From Malurus cyaneus samueli (Eukaryota; Chordata; Aves; Passeriformes; Maluridae), in the NCBI GenBank assembly GCA_009741485.1, contig CM019217.1, positions 49,527,153 to 49,591,152 on the forward strand: DNA of 64,000 nt, written 5' to 3'. Position 1 is the stretch's first letter, and each line of letters starts with the position of its first letter. The notes under the pieces were generated by a model. That model was not told the DNA's origin, did not search any database, and was given only the letters and a program-made list of their open reading frames with translations. Below, one piece after another: positions 47,327-61,900 of this stretch. A program made the position numbers and the translations under genes.

Positions 47327-48789
47327 TGTCGTGGTTTGGAATGCTGGCCAAAAGCCAGGCACCCACAACACCTGCTCATTCGCTCTCCCCCACCACCACT
47401 GGGCAGAGGAGAGTGAAGGGAAAAAGCAAATTAACAAAAGGGGTCATGAGTTAAGGAGCGGGAAGGAAACGCTTGGCAGACAAAACAGGCCTCACTTAAG
47501 TTATAAAGTGAATTTATTACTAACAGAATCAGAGGAGAATGAGAAATAAAATAAAAGACTCAAAAACACCGATCTTCTTCCTCCATCCTTCCCACCGACA
47601 GTGCAAAGCAGTGGGGATGAACAGGCTGTGGGGTTGGTCAGTTCAGGGTGTGGGGTTGGTCAGTTCATCACCGGATCCTCTGTGACAGCTGAGGGAGAAG
47701 ATTCCTTCCCTTGCGTTTCCGTGGGGTCCCTCCCACGGGAGACAGTTCTCTGTGAACCTCTCCGGCACGGTTCCACTCTCACGAGCAGCAGTCCACACAC
47801 ATCTGCTGCAGTATGAGTCCCCCCACGGGCAGACAGTCACCCCAAAACTGCTGCACTGTGGGCTTCCTCGTCCCCTGGGTGCAGGCCCAAGGCCAGGCTG
47901 TTCCATCTCGGGAGCAAGGCCTCTCTCTCCATGGCTCTCCTGCTGGACACAGCCCCCTCTCGGCATCTGCCCGCTCCGGCATGGGGACCTCCCTCCTCCA
48001 CAGGCTGCGGGTGGCTCTCTGCACCCTCTGTGGACCCCATGGGCTGCAGGGGGACAGCCTGCTCCACCATGGTCACCATGGATTGCAGAGGGGCAGCCTG
48101 CTCCACCAGTCACCATGGGCTGCAGGGGGGACAGCCTGCTCCACCATGGTACCATGGGCTGCAGGGGGACAGCTGCTCCACCATGGTCACCATGGGCTGC
48201 AGGGGGACGCCTGCTCCACCCATGGTCACCGGTGCAGGGGGACAGCCTGCTCCACCATGGTCACATGGGCTGCAGGGGGCAGCTGCTCCACATGGTCACT
48301 GGCTGCAGGGGGACAGCCTGCTCCACCATGGTCACCATGGGCTGCAGGGGACAGCCTGCTCCACCATGGTCACCATGGGCTGCAGGGGGACAGCCTGCTC
48401 CACCATGGTCGTCACCACGGCCCGCAAAGAATCCCACCTCCGGGCCTGGAGCTGTTCACCGATTTCCTGGACTGCCGTTACTTATAGCTCCTCCCCCTCC
48501 TGCACTGACCTTGGTGTCTGCATTCCCTCACATATTTCTCAGCCTCCTCCACTGGCAAAACTACTGTGACTACCACCTTTGTTTTGATTTCTTCCTAAAC
48601 ATGTTTTCACAGAGGCATAACGACCATCTTTGATTGGCCCAGGTTTGGTCAGTGGCATGTCCATCATCCTCAGAGCCAACAGCAATCAGCTCTGCTGGAC
48701 ATGGTGGAAACCGCAAGAAGCTTCCCACAGGAGCCATCTTTTTGCCTCCCCCCCCACTTCCAAAAGCTGGGCCAATCAAAAGTAGTACA
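47327..48789 (-). mobile_element. Solo ERV LTR with intact 5-bp target duplication
   Basis: The element has TG...CA ends (plus-strand view TGTCGTGGTT to TAGTACA) and is flanked by GGCAG at 47322-47326 and again at 48790-48794. The minus strand carries an AATAAA near 47515 and starts TGTACTACTTTTGATTGG, so the LTR sense is probably minus. Body wording (CAGGCACCCACAACACC, GGGGTCCCTCCCACGGGA, GACCTTGGTGTCTGCA, ACAGAGGCATAACGACCATC) matches a common bird LTR family. A 5-bp duplication is the usual size for class III (ERVL-type) elements. No retroviral genes are present. Confidence 0.85.
48030..48420 (+). repeat. Minisatellite inside the LTR, ~39-bp unit
   Basis: About ten tandem copies of a unit made of CATGGGCTGCAGGGGGACAG plus CCTGCTCCACCATGGTCAC. 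Several copies have 1-4 base deletions. The unit derives from the repeated 'CCACGGGCTGCAG' words that these LTRs naturally contain. Confidence 0.9.
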
Positions 48790-48794
48790 GGCAG

Positions 48795-51700
48795 TAACTA
48801 GACCTTCTGCTCAAAACCAGCGACCAATGGATGTGAAGCAGCACCATAGACATGCAGAGGGGTGACTTTTACCCTGATGCCAAGTGGCTGGAGACAGCAG
48901 TGCCCTGCTATGACTTCAGCAGGGCTGTGCTGGCTGTTCCTGTGGCCATGGCTTTACAGGTCACTGCATGGATTTGCAATCGCTTTCTCCCAGAACATGA
49001 GTTAGGAGTGCTGATTTGCACATTTCTAACTTTTTCTTGGAAAATGCGTGCAGGGGAAGATAATTTACTTATGATTCTTGGTCCGTGTTAAGTCTTTCTC
49101 TTCAAGCAAATGAAGACACACAAATGTTTCTCATTGGCCCAAGCTAGCCCCACTGCCACTCCCAGAATGGCTTGAGCTGTACAGTTGCCTGCTTCGAGTA
49201 TAGTTGCATTAAAATGCCACCAAGTGGCAGCAACACCAACCTTGCTGACCAAGCCAAGAATTACAAATACAAGTTTCATCTCCTGGATGGCTGTACTGCC
49301 AGTTCCAGCAGAGAAAACATACAAAGCTTTAGAAAACATATGCAGATGTGGTAAAAGCAGCCAGCAAAAAAATGGAAGCAAAGTATCTAGAACAGAGTAC
49401 TTGTGTTTGCAAAACTGTGCACTGCAGTAATGCTGAAAATAGTTCCAAGAACAGTTTCAGCCTAAATGAGGACAGAAACTGCCATTTAAGGGTGGGAGCA
49501 ATTTGGAGTTATGATTTTCCCAGGCATTTGCTCTAATTAAGCTTGAATGGGCTAATTGGCTGGATTCTTATCGCCTGTTGACAACTTGTTTGCACAATGG
49601 ATCTCGGTGTCCCATTTGATGTGGGAGTCATGGTCCCATCACAGGGGATCATCCTGAGCATCCTGCAGCTGTCCCAGCAGGCACAGCACACACACAGCAA
49701 ACAAAGTGCAGGTATAGCTGCTTCTGGTTCCCATCCTGGTTTAGGGCAATTACATTGGTCTTGTGTTAGGAAACCTTGCAGTCAGTATTACATTCTGAGA
49801 ACTTGACTGGATATTTGATAAACCTTTGCTTGTTCAGGAGCTTCCCTGTGTTGGCGGGGCCTGACCCCATTCCTCAGTGATTGCTGTTTGTAGATTTTTT
49901 TACCTGTTGATGTGTGTCTCATGCAGCCTCTTTCCAATTCCTAGAAGAGATGGAAACACTCCACAATTAAAATGTTGTTGCAGGTGGAGGTAAGGATACA
50001 GAACTGAGGTCCTGCAGCCAGCACACAGGAAGGCACCCTGATTTTAGTTAAGTGCACACAAAAGTTCATGGCAGCAAAATGATCTCATATACTCTCCTGG
50101 TTTGGAGAGAGCCTTGAAAACATTCCAGTGCAATCATTTTCCCAGCCAGTGTTCAAAGAGGAAGGAAGTCTGCAGTCTCTCCAATGGGACTAGGAATGCA
50201 CACACGCATTTTGCTTATATTTTAAAATATGTAAGTATCACGACTTCTAAAATTTTCTGTTCTGAGTATTTTAGCAGCATGTTGAGTATTAAAAATATTT
50301 GAAGCTAGAAAAGCATAAGCAAATAGACCACAATCTCCTTTGAATGTAAATGAATAAGTTGAGGGGGGTAGGGACTGCTTCCACTGGGGGGCTGCTCTGT
50401 CCCTCAGCGTGGAGCAGAGGGATATTTTTTTGTCATTGCTGTCCCCTTGCCAGGACTGGTGTTAAGTCACAACAGCTTTATGTGCAGGTAGGTCACTGCA
50501 GTTTGTCACCACAGTAATCCTGTATTTTTCTTTATTTCTTTTTATTCTCTGTCGTCATTAGCACATTTCCAGCAATAGTGTTTCTAAAACCGGTTCTGTA
50601 CAAAATATATTTAGCTGTGGTGCCATGCAAGATTAACAATGTGGGACATCACTGTTCTGGGAACAGGGCTGTTCCTTGGAAACTCTTGCAGTTTTCAAGC
50701 TAGTCCCGAGGGATACACCTCCACAGGCCTGAACATTCGTGTTGGGGTGGGGATGTGCATTGAAATACAAATGAGATGCCTGTTTTAGGATCCTGTTCAG
50801 AGCTATCACCATGTAATTTCCAGCTACAGGGTGACAGCACAGCTCTTCCCACACAGCAGAAAATCCCAGTCTTTGCTGTAACCTGATTTCCCTGCTGAAC
50901 ACTTTCCTGTTTGGTGCCTGACAGGTGCTGTGGTCAGTGTGATCCAGGCATGTGAGTCACGCACACACAGGCTGTGCCCATGGGTGTCGGTCACACTTTC
51001 CCACCAGGAGAAATGGATCAACTGGCAAGCAGCACTGCCAGGCTACTTCATTTCAGTCAGGGTCAGCTGGTGGAAAACTTGGAGGTTTTGTTAGCCAGGA
51101 CATCTACAGAGGAATGCATTTGGACCCAGAGAAGGAACTTTTATCCCCTTCCTTTCCATCCCTCAGAGTCAGATCTAGAGCCACGAGGGTAAGCACATCC
51201 TTGCGAGGAGGACAGGAGGGTGGTACAGTCCATGGCTGTACTCAGGATTCTCTCTGGTTACAGAAGCTTGCTCTAGAGAAATACACACTGCAGAAACCAA
51301 AAATCACTTAATGTTGTGATGTTTCCTGGCACCAGCATGCTCCAGCCATATAATAAATGAGGTGTTTTGAAGTAGAAATGTTTTATTGCAATGTTTGATT
51401 ATTTACAGTACCATTCACTTTGTCCCTGGGTGCTACCAAAGTGCAAAGCCATTTCGGGCAGCAAACCTAAATGATGGCAATTCAGCAGGAAAACGTGGCT
51501 GTGCCTCACAGTCCTGCTGTCCTGCCTCTTCCCTGGTCCTCAGTGCAGAGAAGTTTGCTGCTCTCCCTGTGCATTTGGAACATCCTAGTAATTGTGATAC
51601 TTTGGTCACAAAGGATTGTCAATTGTTGGTTTGTTTAAGGTGATGCAGGAACAGGAATCTGCAGTCTTTCCAGCTGGACTTTACTCAGGATTCATAACGG

Positions 51701-52800
51701 TATAACAAGACTTGTGTTCAGTACTGATAAGTTGGTATTTCAACTTCTGATGGAAGTACTGGTTTATTCTCAATTATTTTTCTTGCTGACTCTCTTTGGT
51801 TCATTTAAGGTTTTGAGGTTCTCTATCTGCTCTCTTAAAAGAGCCAATATCTTCAGAAGGTTACCAGAGTTGCTACTGGATACTGAAATCAGTCATGTCT
51901 TCTAGAGTTGCACTTGGAGAGCATATAATACCACAAATTTTGTTATGCATTTCTATTTAATATAAAAATGGTTATTCAAATACCACTGAAGCCTGTATTT
52001 TCACGCACTATCATCTCAAAGTAGGATACTGGTTGCTTCAGGAAGGACTTCTTAATAGAAACTCTCTTTGGGAAAGGAGGGTAGTAACTACAAATTTTAT
52101 TGAAGACTAGAGAATTCCAGTAGCCCAGTACTTAGCCTTGCTAAACTCAGGTCAACAATCTTTCCAGCTTGCTAACAATTTTATTAGCTCAAGAAACTAC
52201 TTTGAAAGACAGCTTTCAGACTGAATCCCTGGAATTTCCACTGCTGCCAGCATTCCCTTGGGAGGTGAGCAGTAAACTTCTCTGCCTCAGTTACCTCTGT
52301 GTGCATCAGGGATATCATTACCTTCTGAACTTGAGACACCTTCTGTTACAAAGCTCTTGTACAACCAGGAAACGTTTAAGACTCCATTCCAGAAGCAAGT
52401 TATATGAAATGGCACTCAAGCCCTCCAGAGAACAAGTAGCAGGACTGCTGGGGGAAGCTCAGCAGCAGTAGCTGCTGCTGCTCTCACCACATGCCTGATT
52501 TACAGTTCATTAATGAGTCCCTGCAACAGCTGCCTCAAATGATTCTGAAATTACAGCGTCTCAAAAATAAGATGACTGCAGCTCTTGGCAGGTTTGTTCC
52601 TGTGAGTCGCACTTTTATTCCATGTTTTCACAGGCTTTTCTGTATCACCATTGATAGAAAGCCACCAAAAGCTTTACAGTTGCAGAAGATACCATTTTCA
52701 CAAAGAAAATGTATTGAGCTTATTCCTTAACCCACCATACAAAACACAGTGTTTAAAAGTTCCGCAGTGCCTCCCTAGTATCATTCCTTTGGAATTTGGA
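48795..52800. other. Intergenic or KLHL8 3' region, no coding exon seen
   Basis: No exon or repeat recognised. On the minus strand this is downstream of the KLHL8 stop, and part of it should be KLHL8 3'UTR. Candidate minus-strand AATAAA signals are at 52614-52619 and 51382-51387. The second gives a 1.4-kb 3'UTR and is the more usual length. Confidence 0.45.
51382..51387 (-). promoter_or_regulatory. KLHL8: Candidate KLHL8 poly(A) signal
   Basis: TTTATT on the plus strand is AATAAA on minus, about 1.43 kb after the KLHL8 stop. It is one of several candidates, chosen because the family's 3'UTR is long. Confidence 0.3.
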
Positions 52801-52814
52801 GGAGGTGGCAGAGC

Positions 52815-52938
52815 TCACATGCAGTCCACAACGTTGCTGGATCCTTGGCCCACGTCCCGGATCTGGCTGCTGAGACAGGAGCACACGGCCACGCCCGCGC
52901 CTGCCCTGCAGTGTGACACCGAGCCCACAAGTTCCCAC
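52815..52938 (-). CDS. KLHL8: KLHL8 last coding exon
   Basis: WELVGSVSHCRAGAGVAVCS, CLSSQIRDVGQGSSNVVDCM, then TGA. It begins after ATAG and completes the Arg codon. GC-rich, and it closes the sixth Kelch blade. Confidence 0.95.
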
Positions 52939-55900
52939 CTATGGGAAATAAGAAAAGTAAATTCCTGCCCTTTCTGAGCAACCTCAAGTATTTTCTGTGC
53001 CTGAAATCCTATTACACTGTTCTATTATGCTGTTCAATCTGCACACAAATGCCCCCCATTTAGTGCAAAATCAGATTGAAATAAGCAGAAGAATATAAAT
53101 TGTTACTAAATGAAGGGGTGAGGACAAAGGATGGAGAGGAGCAGAGAAAAGGAGCTGCTTAAATATTTACAAGACCACTCTAGTGAAACAAGCAGGGGTC
53201 CTGCACTGATAGTCATGGATATTACTCAATTATTACCAGAAAAAACAGCTAGACTACTGCTGCACACTGCTTCTATGCTGCTGTGTTTTCATACAGGCAG
53301 ATTTCCTTGTCTTATCAAGCCAAACAAAAAATTTTAAATTACCTATTTGCTATGGGGTCAAATGCTTCCACTGTATTCAGGTACACATTGCCATTATGAC
53401 CTCCAACTGCAAAAATTTTTCCCATCAGTGTCGCTATGCCAACACCACCCCTCGGAGTTGTCAACTCTGCCACATATTCCCATTTGTTACAGCGTGGGTC
53501 GAACCGTTCCACCGAGCTCAGGGGCGAGTTGTCATCAAAGCCACCTGCAAACAACCATCACAGCATCAGTTTTTGGCACTTCTGGGGCAAGTGATATCCA
53601 AGGCATTATTAGGGCATTCTCAGCATTCAGGGGTCCTGTCCAGCTCTCTCTTTACAAGAGCTTTACAAGCTCCTAATCTAACAGCTCACTCCCTCCTCTC
53701 ACTGTACAAACTTAGCCAAAAGCAACAGTTTTCTTCTACTCAAGTAGCAAGGATTCTAATTTTATTATTTTTCTCCCTGAAATCATCATACTTATAATGA
53801 AACAGCTTCCGTTTTGAAAGAGAAAGAAACCTAACACCAGCAAAAGGATGGTCCCAATCTTATACTTATTTTACTTTATGCAAAATATACTCTTGCAGTG
53901 TTCTCAAACTGCAGCACTGACAAATATTTGAGTAGGGAAAAAAATTCTCATATAAGACTCAGTGATACTGAGGGAAGCATCAGAGGAGAAACTGGGGAAG
54001 CTATCAGAGGAGCATTTTGTTCGATACCTATTTAAGCACTTATGATAATGCACAAGTCAGAGCTTCCTAACTATCACTATGGCACACTTACCTGGCATCT
54101 TCCTCTCTCAGGAAAACAGGTAAATACAAGGTAGCACACAAGACCAGCTGTGGAATAAGTGTAAAAAAAGCTACTGTTGTCTACACTCAGAACACAACTA
54201 GAGGGCTTTGAAAACATGTGAACTTAAGAATCATTTCTTAAAAGAAAACTCAATACTCTTGAGTCCTGAGAGGATTTTCTAATACAGACATATTGTCCTG
54301 AACAGATCAGCTCTCCTGAAATGTGGGTTAGGAGCTGCTTTTCATTTCCTTGCTAACATACCTTCGTCCAAGCGTGCCCTGATTGTGCTTGCTTTCTTCT
54401 CCTGCCCAAGAACACCAAGTACAGGTCAGCTCTATCTGTTCCCAGTTCCTCTAGCAACAACAGCCTCTTCCAAAGGCCAGCACTTGGCAGCAGCAGCAGT
54501 ACAAAATGCCACATCCTACTCACCCACAACATACAGGCAGCCGTGGAGCTCACTGACACCATTCCCAGCCCTTCGTTGACCCATCTCTTTCACTTCTATC
54601 CACTTATCCAAGTGGGGATCATATTTCTCCACACTGGAAAGAGATGCTACACCATCATTGCCACCCACAGCATAAACATGGTTCTGGAAAACAGTTGTAT
54701 AGAGATTATTTGTAGTATAGTTGCCTTTAGTTAGCTTTTCATAAGCAGTGTTAAAATGACAGGAAAACATGTTATATCTACTTTTATTCAAGAATTCCAA
54801 CAAAAGACTTAATTATCTAACATAAATACTATCTCTTCCAATGAAAGAAGTGAAAAGGTTATGTAGTGTTGTAGCTATTTTTCAGAGCACAGGTGCATAA
54901 GGTACAGCAAGCATTTGGTACCTTTAAACATAGGGACCATGACAGACCAGTCTGCTGAGTGATACACAAAGTACTATCCATAGTATTAGAAAGGTATTGC
55001 TCCCAGTACCTCAAATACTGTTGAAATAGAACAATTTGAATATTATCCTAAATATCCTTGCTTTTTGCACAGGATTTTGATGACCAGCAGTGCTCAGACC
55101 CACCAACTGCATTTTGTTTAAGATCCTGTGTTCTTCCCTGTGAAAGCAATTTGAAAAGCAGGTGGGCTTCCCAGCTCGGGAGGAAGCAGTGACTCACCAC
55201 CAGGGCCACGGAGCCGACACCTCCCCGGGGAGTGTTCATGGAGGCCACGGTGCTCCAGCGATCCGAGTCGATGTCGTACCGCTCCACGTCACTAAAGCAG
55301 GTGTTGTCATCCAACCCTCCGATGGCATAAATAGGGCCACCCAGGGATGCCAGGGCGATGCCTCTCCTAAGGAACCACAGCATCAACACCTCAGTGCAAA
55401 TCCTTAACCAAAGGGAGCCACACATCAAGGGCAATGGTACATGAATGGCACCTGTTCTCAAACTAGGGGAAAAGAGTAATGAAAATTTTAAAAGTGGAGT
55501 TTAGAGTAAATAACGTGAGTGGCTCTCGTCACACCTGTGACATTCTGACCAAATGTCACCTCTAAGGCCAAGTTTTCTGCCTACATACTCAGATACATGA
55601 CAATGTCTTAGACATTACTATCTCAGTACTGAACTTTCACGCTTCCTATTATCTTTTATTGAATCTGATGATGAACCAAAACCTGCTGGTTTTTAAGTTT
55701 GTTGGTATAGCTGGCTGCTACCATTTGGGAATAAATTGGGGTGATATTGATACATATTAAAAGGCAAGCCTGTGCGAGATATTAAATAGCTAAAGTCTAG
55801 CAATATTCAATTGCAATTTCTTCCATTCTGGTATTTTTTTACTAAGTATTAAAACAGTTGTCAGATATGTTTCTACTGACTCTACCAATATGACAGTACA

Positions 55901-58900
55901 TCAGTAACTATAAAATTAGAAGTACGGTCTAGAATGTGAGCATCAAGTTTCTGCTTTAACGACTAAGAGAGATGGTTTACCATGTCACTGACAACATTCT
56001 TGTCTCATGAAAAAGGGCAGATACACAGATATTGAGGCAGGAGCAAGGGAGGCACAATTTCTACAGAATGAATATTGTGATAATATCCTGGGCTTATCTT
56101 AAATTGCCTCAGCAGATAACACAGACACCACTTAATGGTGGCAGCTTTTTTCTCCACTGAGTCTTCCAACACCTCCATGAATGGGAGGAGTGGAGCTGGG
56201 GGGTAGCCAAGGCATAGCAGCTTTTTCATTTACCCAAGTACTGCATAATGTCACAGAAATCTACGGCTGATTGTCGCTGAGATTATGGCCTGGAGGGTGA
56301 CTGGAAGGAGGAAGTGGAGCAAGCCACTTCTAGGAGTCTGGGTCTGCTCCTTTAATTAGGTCACAGCTACAAGTAGGTAGCTTTAGGGCTTAGCCTACTT
56401 GTGCACGATGTTTTCAAAAACAACAAATAACAAAATGGTATGCACAGTTAGGGACACTGATTTAAATAAAAATGGAAACAAGAAAATTACAGATCTGTGA
56501 GTCCAGTAACTCTTTAAAAGAATCTCAAATGTCAAAAGGCAAGAAAAGTCCTCAATCTGACTTTTGGCCTTTTGTGTGAAAAACACAGGCACCTATTTGT
56601 TTCTTGGGCATGAAGTATTTCACTTCTCATGTTATGTTTGCAGTTATCTTGCTCATTCTTAAAAAGAGCACAAAACCCACAGAACCAGTTCATCAGTTCC
56701 AAGCTGTTAATGAGCATAGCAGAAAGGCCCTAGATACCAGAATGCAAGCTGGAGTAGAAGAGGTCTCTGCTCCAGAAACCACCTCCTCCAAAAAAAGAAA
56801 GTAAGGATAACACATTCATAGCATCAAGCTCCAAAATAGGAGGGAAAAAATCCCAGAAATAGAAGAGTATGAAAACCCAAAAAAGGCAGGACAAACATGA
56901 TGTTTTTCAGCATCAGCAAGAACAGACTAGGACTTGAAGCATGGGACACATATACCTCTTTGTGTTCATTGATGCCTTCATCATCCACTTGTTAGTGAGA
57001 GGATCAAACACTTCCATGCTTCCTAAGTGTTCATTTCCATCATGTCCACCTACTGCGTAGACTTTACCTGAACACACACACATCTTTTGATACAGAGATT
57101 GCTTGGCAACATTTCAGTTTTCATTTATATAATATCCCTGCCTACATGGAGACAAAGAAGTCAAATAGAGGTAAAAGTTTTTTAAATGTTTTCAAGATCA
57201 GAATTTTAGTAAGTATCAACTGCATATTTTTATATGCTGTACTCTACCAGGAATCTGTTCTAATGGAGACTTTTACACAAAGCTTGAGATTATGTAGACA
57301 AAAAATACTCCCATAATTTGAGTAGTGCAGGTAAAATCAGTTTGAACATATGTACCAGTCTTTCCAGATTTTCTGTGGAGAAAAATTATCTTTGTTCTAC
57401 TGCAGCAACAGAGGGGCTACTATGTACAAGGGAAAGCTGCGTTATTGGTGCTAAACTGCTCAGGACTGCAGAGACCTTTTTTCAGAAGATGGAGACCCAA
57501 ATAAAGCTAGGTCTGCTCTTGGAAGAGTTATGGTCTTAGTAACTTTCCAGTAAGGATTTAAGTAGGAAGGGAGGCAATATGAGTATCAGAAAATTCTGTG
57601 TGATGGCTGTGTAAGGCCATTTCTTTATTAATGCATTTTTGAAAAGTAAACCACCTATTTAAAGCAAGAGGCTTTGTACAGTTCAGTTGGGCTGGGAAGA
57701 ACCTTTAAAGGTTGTCTAGCCCAGCTCCTCTGCAATAAGCAGGGACATTTTCATTTTCAGGTTGCTCAGGGCACCATCCAGCCAGACCCTGAACACTTCA
57801 GGATGGGAGATGGGACATTTACCACCTCTCTGGGCAACCTGTTTTCCAGGGTTTCACCAACCTCACTGTAAAAACTTCTGCTTGATATCTAGTTTAAATC
57901 CACCCTCTTTTACTTTACAACCATTACCTCTTGTCCTATTACAACAGGCCCTACTAAAAAGCCTGTCCTCTTTCTGGTAAGCTCTCTTTGAGTACAGAAA
58001 GGCCACAAAAAGGTCTCCATGGAGCCTTGCCTTTCCAAACGTGAACAGCCCCAACTCTGTTAGTCCCCAGGAATGCCTCTTCCATAAGCACAGAATCAGA
58101 TTGGTTCAGGACCAAACACTCCTTCAAGGGGGAGAAGCTGTACTAAACTAAAGACCATCCCACAATTATGCAATTAAAGTAGTTTACTAATTGTACAGCT
58201 AGTAAAAGTACCAATTCAGCAAAAAGAGCAAACAAGTGCCTTTTGACTGGGGTTGCTTGAATAGGGTTACTGACCTCCCACGGAGATCACACCCACGTGC
58301 CTCCTCCTGCTGTTCATTTCAGGGCCGAAGAACCAGTTGTTCTTACTGATAGAGTAACACTCGATACTGCGAAAGGGGTCACCTGATCCACCTCTGCCAC
58401 CAACACAGAACAGTACACCTGGAGAACACAAAACAGGTTTCCAGAGAACTAGCAGGAGGATGGGGAAAAACAGCTGCACAGCAGAGCAAACTGAAAAGTA
58501 TGTGGTTCAGTGGAAGTTCTATTTCACTTCAAGAAGCATGGTCATTGCACTTCATAACTGGACACTGGATTTTGGCCTTTGCTTGATGTGCTGCTATGGC
58601 AATGAGCTATCTATGCTCTTGTGAAAACAATGCATATTTTAAATACGTCTTTTATGATTTGGCTTAAGGAGATGAATACACTGTTCGTTAAATACAGCAA
58701 CGTAAAAATGAGGGGTTTCAGTCCAACATTCATCTCTCACTTTTGGTGTAGGTTAGTCAAAGACTTTAAAAGTTAGCTCAACCTCCTTATGTACATCAAA
58801 AGATAACCATCCACTGTTTTCAGCTTGAACAGCTTTGAACAGATTGCCTGGTCAAAACATACTTAACAGCTCTGGCTTTAATACAGATAAAACCAATCTG

Positions 58901-61900
58901 GATAAATTAATAATGCTTTAAAAAAAGAAAATTACTGCTAAAGTTCTGCCAGGAAAATGCAGCACATGACCTAAATACCAGAGAAGAGCATAATGGCTTT
59001 CCCAATTTTACATTAAGTCATTAAACCTCAATATCAAGCTATTCCTGCTTGATATCAAGACACCTGCACAGATGTGCTGTCTTTTGTCCACACCACTCCC
59101 TACTGGATAACCAGACACACATTTAATTACCAGCAGTCTGCTTCCTTGGTGTTGTGCGAATGGAGTACTCAAAGTCAGGCACTGCCCTGCTGCTCAGGTG
59201 AAGGTGGTAGTTCCTTGCTTCATCCAGCAAATCCCTACATTTTAGATTCTGCTTGAAAATCTCTTCCTTTGCCACAACACCCATAAGGAAACAAATGGGC
59301 AAGAGAGGCAGCCGTACCTGACACAGAAATGAACACAGTTGGAGAAACTGGCTGAACTGGCATAGTCTCACCATGCAGCGATGCACATGCACCAGATGGC
59401 ACCTCCAGAGCCAGCTGGCAGCCCCCACACTCTTCAATAAAGGGAGTGGCTCTCAGTGTTGTTCCAGACAACAGCGACATCAACAGTTCTTTTTAGTGAT
59501 AATGTTTGCCATAACCATTTGCATTTCAGCCACAGTAAAGAAGTGTCCCGTGGCCTAGGCTGTGCTGAGGGAAGGAGACAAGCTGCTGCCTGTGCTGCAT
59601 CTGCCCAGCCTGATGCAGGCAGCACCCATGGCTTTACCAAGGCTTCATCAGTTTAGTCTGCTGAGGGTATGAATTTTCAGCTCACTGCTATACCAGTGTA
59701 AGAGGGCTTGTGCTGTAACGGTTCATTTTCTTTGGGGGAGCAAGTCAAAAAGGAAACACTGTCACCATGAAATAAGTGTCTATGAAGGAGGTATTGCTAG
59801 TGCAGTAACACCTTTCTTTAAGGCAGACTTGACAGACTTCAAGATGAAAAAAAAAGTAATAAATGTTGACAGCTTATCGTTTCCTTCTCTAAATCTTTCT
59901 TGACATTTATTTCAGCAAATCTTTCATTCTTCCTTGTAAGACAAACAGTGGAGAATACAGAGAAGATAGGCCAGATGTTAGTGGGGGGAAATGAAGCAAA
60001 TCTCCACCTGACTTCCTCAGGTTTGGAATCAATGCTATCAAGCAGCTCTCAGTTGGCTCAACCACTATGATGAAGTCTAGAAGGTCCACCGCTTCTCAGA
60101 GCAGCAGAATGGGGCTGTTACAGCACTGACAAGCACCCTGTCTTGAATCAAGCATGTGTATCTACCCGTTCTTCCTCACCTCTTTGCTTTCAGTCCCAGC
60201 TCTTTATTTTGGCCCAGCTTATTTTAGGCTGCTTTAAAGCACCACTGCAGCCCTGCTGACAATCTCCTGAGGTTAGTGATGTGGTAAGAACTCCAGGCTG
60301 ACAGACTCAGAACCTCATTAAAACAGTGAAACCCGTAAGGCTGATTATGACATGGATAATCACTGTCTAGAAGCCAGGCAAGTTTTCTGAGAGCAGTAAT
60401 GTCCAAGTCAGCTGATGGCTCCATATACTCTAGCAAATAACCCTTATTTACAGGAAGGGGTTTAGTTTTTCATTGCTTCAATCTAGACTCTGGTTTCCAC
60501 CAACAGAATAAAACTGTTAATCTCATCTGCTAGCACAGCTAGGCAATAAATACAAATACTATTTTTTTTAAAAAATCTCTAATTATATTGCATGTAAGTT
60601 TAAGTACAGTGTACTAAAAAAGGGGTTTTTGTACTAAAACCTCATGCTAGTCTAGATGAAACTGAAGCTTGCTGGAAGACAGCTGATAACCCATTCTGAT
60701 CTTTTACCAGGCAATGTGAAAAATGGTTCACGAAGACAATGACAGCAGCATCTTAAGTGAATCTCTCCTTACTCACATAATGCAAGTATTATCAATTCAG
60801 CCAAATGAGAAATAATTAAGTTGGAGTTCCCTGACAACTAAAACTGCACAGCCAATCCCACCTGCTAAGACACATAGAGTATTTTGCAGCACATGACATG
60901 TAATCCTTCCCAGCACAGGCCCTCCACACCTGTTTCAAATACTGTATTTTAAACCCCCATACCCAGCACACATGGAGTCTGAATAAATGAAGTATCTAAC
61001 ACTTTGACAGGAAGAAGTCTGGTGGGTGTTCAAATAAGTCCAGCAGAATGACCTTTTGATAGCTGTGTTTCTTTTCAGAAGCGGTGAGCTGGCATCAAGT
61101 CTAGACAATTAAACTGCAAACTCCTTTTGGCTCCTACAGTGGTAGTCCAGTGAGCATTAAAAAGTCTATTATGCTTCACAGCCTACTAGGCTATGATCTT
61201 GGTCTTTTGTTAATGAAATACATGAAATATTCTAGAAGTAGCACAACTTGATGTGACATATCTCTGTTACTTTCCTTTCTTAGCCATGTAGGAAAACTCA
61301 ACAGCTTTGCCTCCTTTCTTAAGTACAAATATATAACAGAAGGAGCAGTGAGCATTTCAGGCTGTAGGAGTGCCAAGTCAAGTGAAGTGATGGCTTTATG
61401 TTCTCCACTTAATGAAAATAGTTTCTGCTCTAGCACAGATGTAGCATTTTGTTGGTCCCCACCTCCCAGCCATGAGCATAAAGTGAGTACTCTTCTCTGT
61501 ACAGAAAGAGGAGAATATGACTTCTTCCTGAAATTTAGCCAATCTAATTTGTTTCCACTGTCAACTCCCAATCGTGAATACTGGATGAGGCACCAAAAAC
61601 TAAGAACATTTTTCACCTTGAGATCTACCCAAGTACAAAGAGCTGATTACACAACTAAACCAGTGATGAGATGGGCATTCGGTGCCTCAGTCTGCCCTAC
61701 CTGTGCAAGGATCTCATCCAGCCACACAGCGTGATGCTGTGGATTGGCCAGCAGCCACTTGATAGCAGCATTGTAAACCTGCTTTTCATTTTCAATATTC
61801 AGGTCACTGGAGGACAGGAGTTTATGGAGGTGCTGTGGTGACACACTCACAAAGTCCTCGCACTCCATCACTTCTGAAAAATGTTCACAAGCAAACTGAT

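Noticed and set aside
47752..48633. 293-codon open frame rich in repeats
   Set aside because: It lies wholly inside the solo LTR and is produced by the 39-bp minisatellite.
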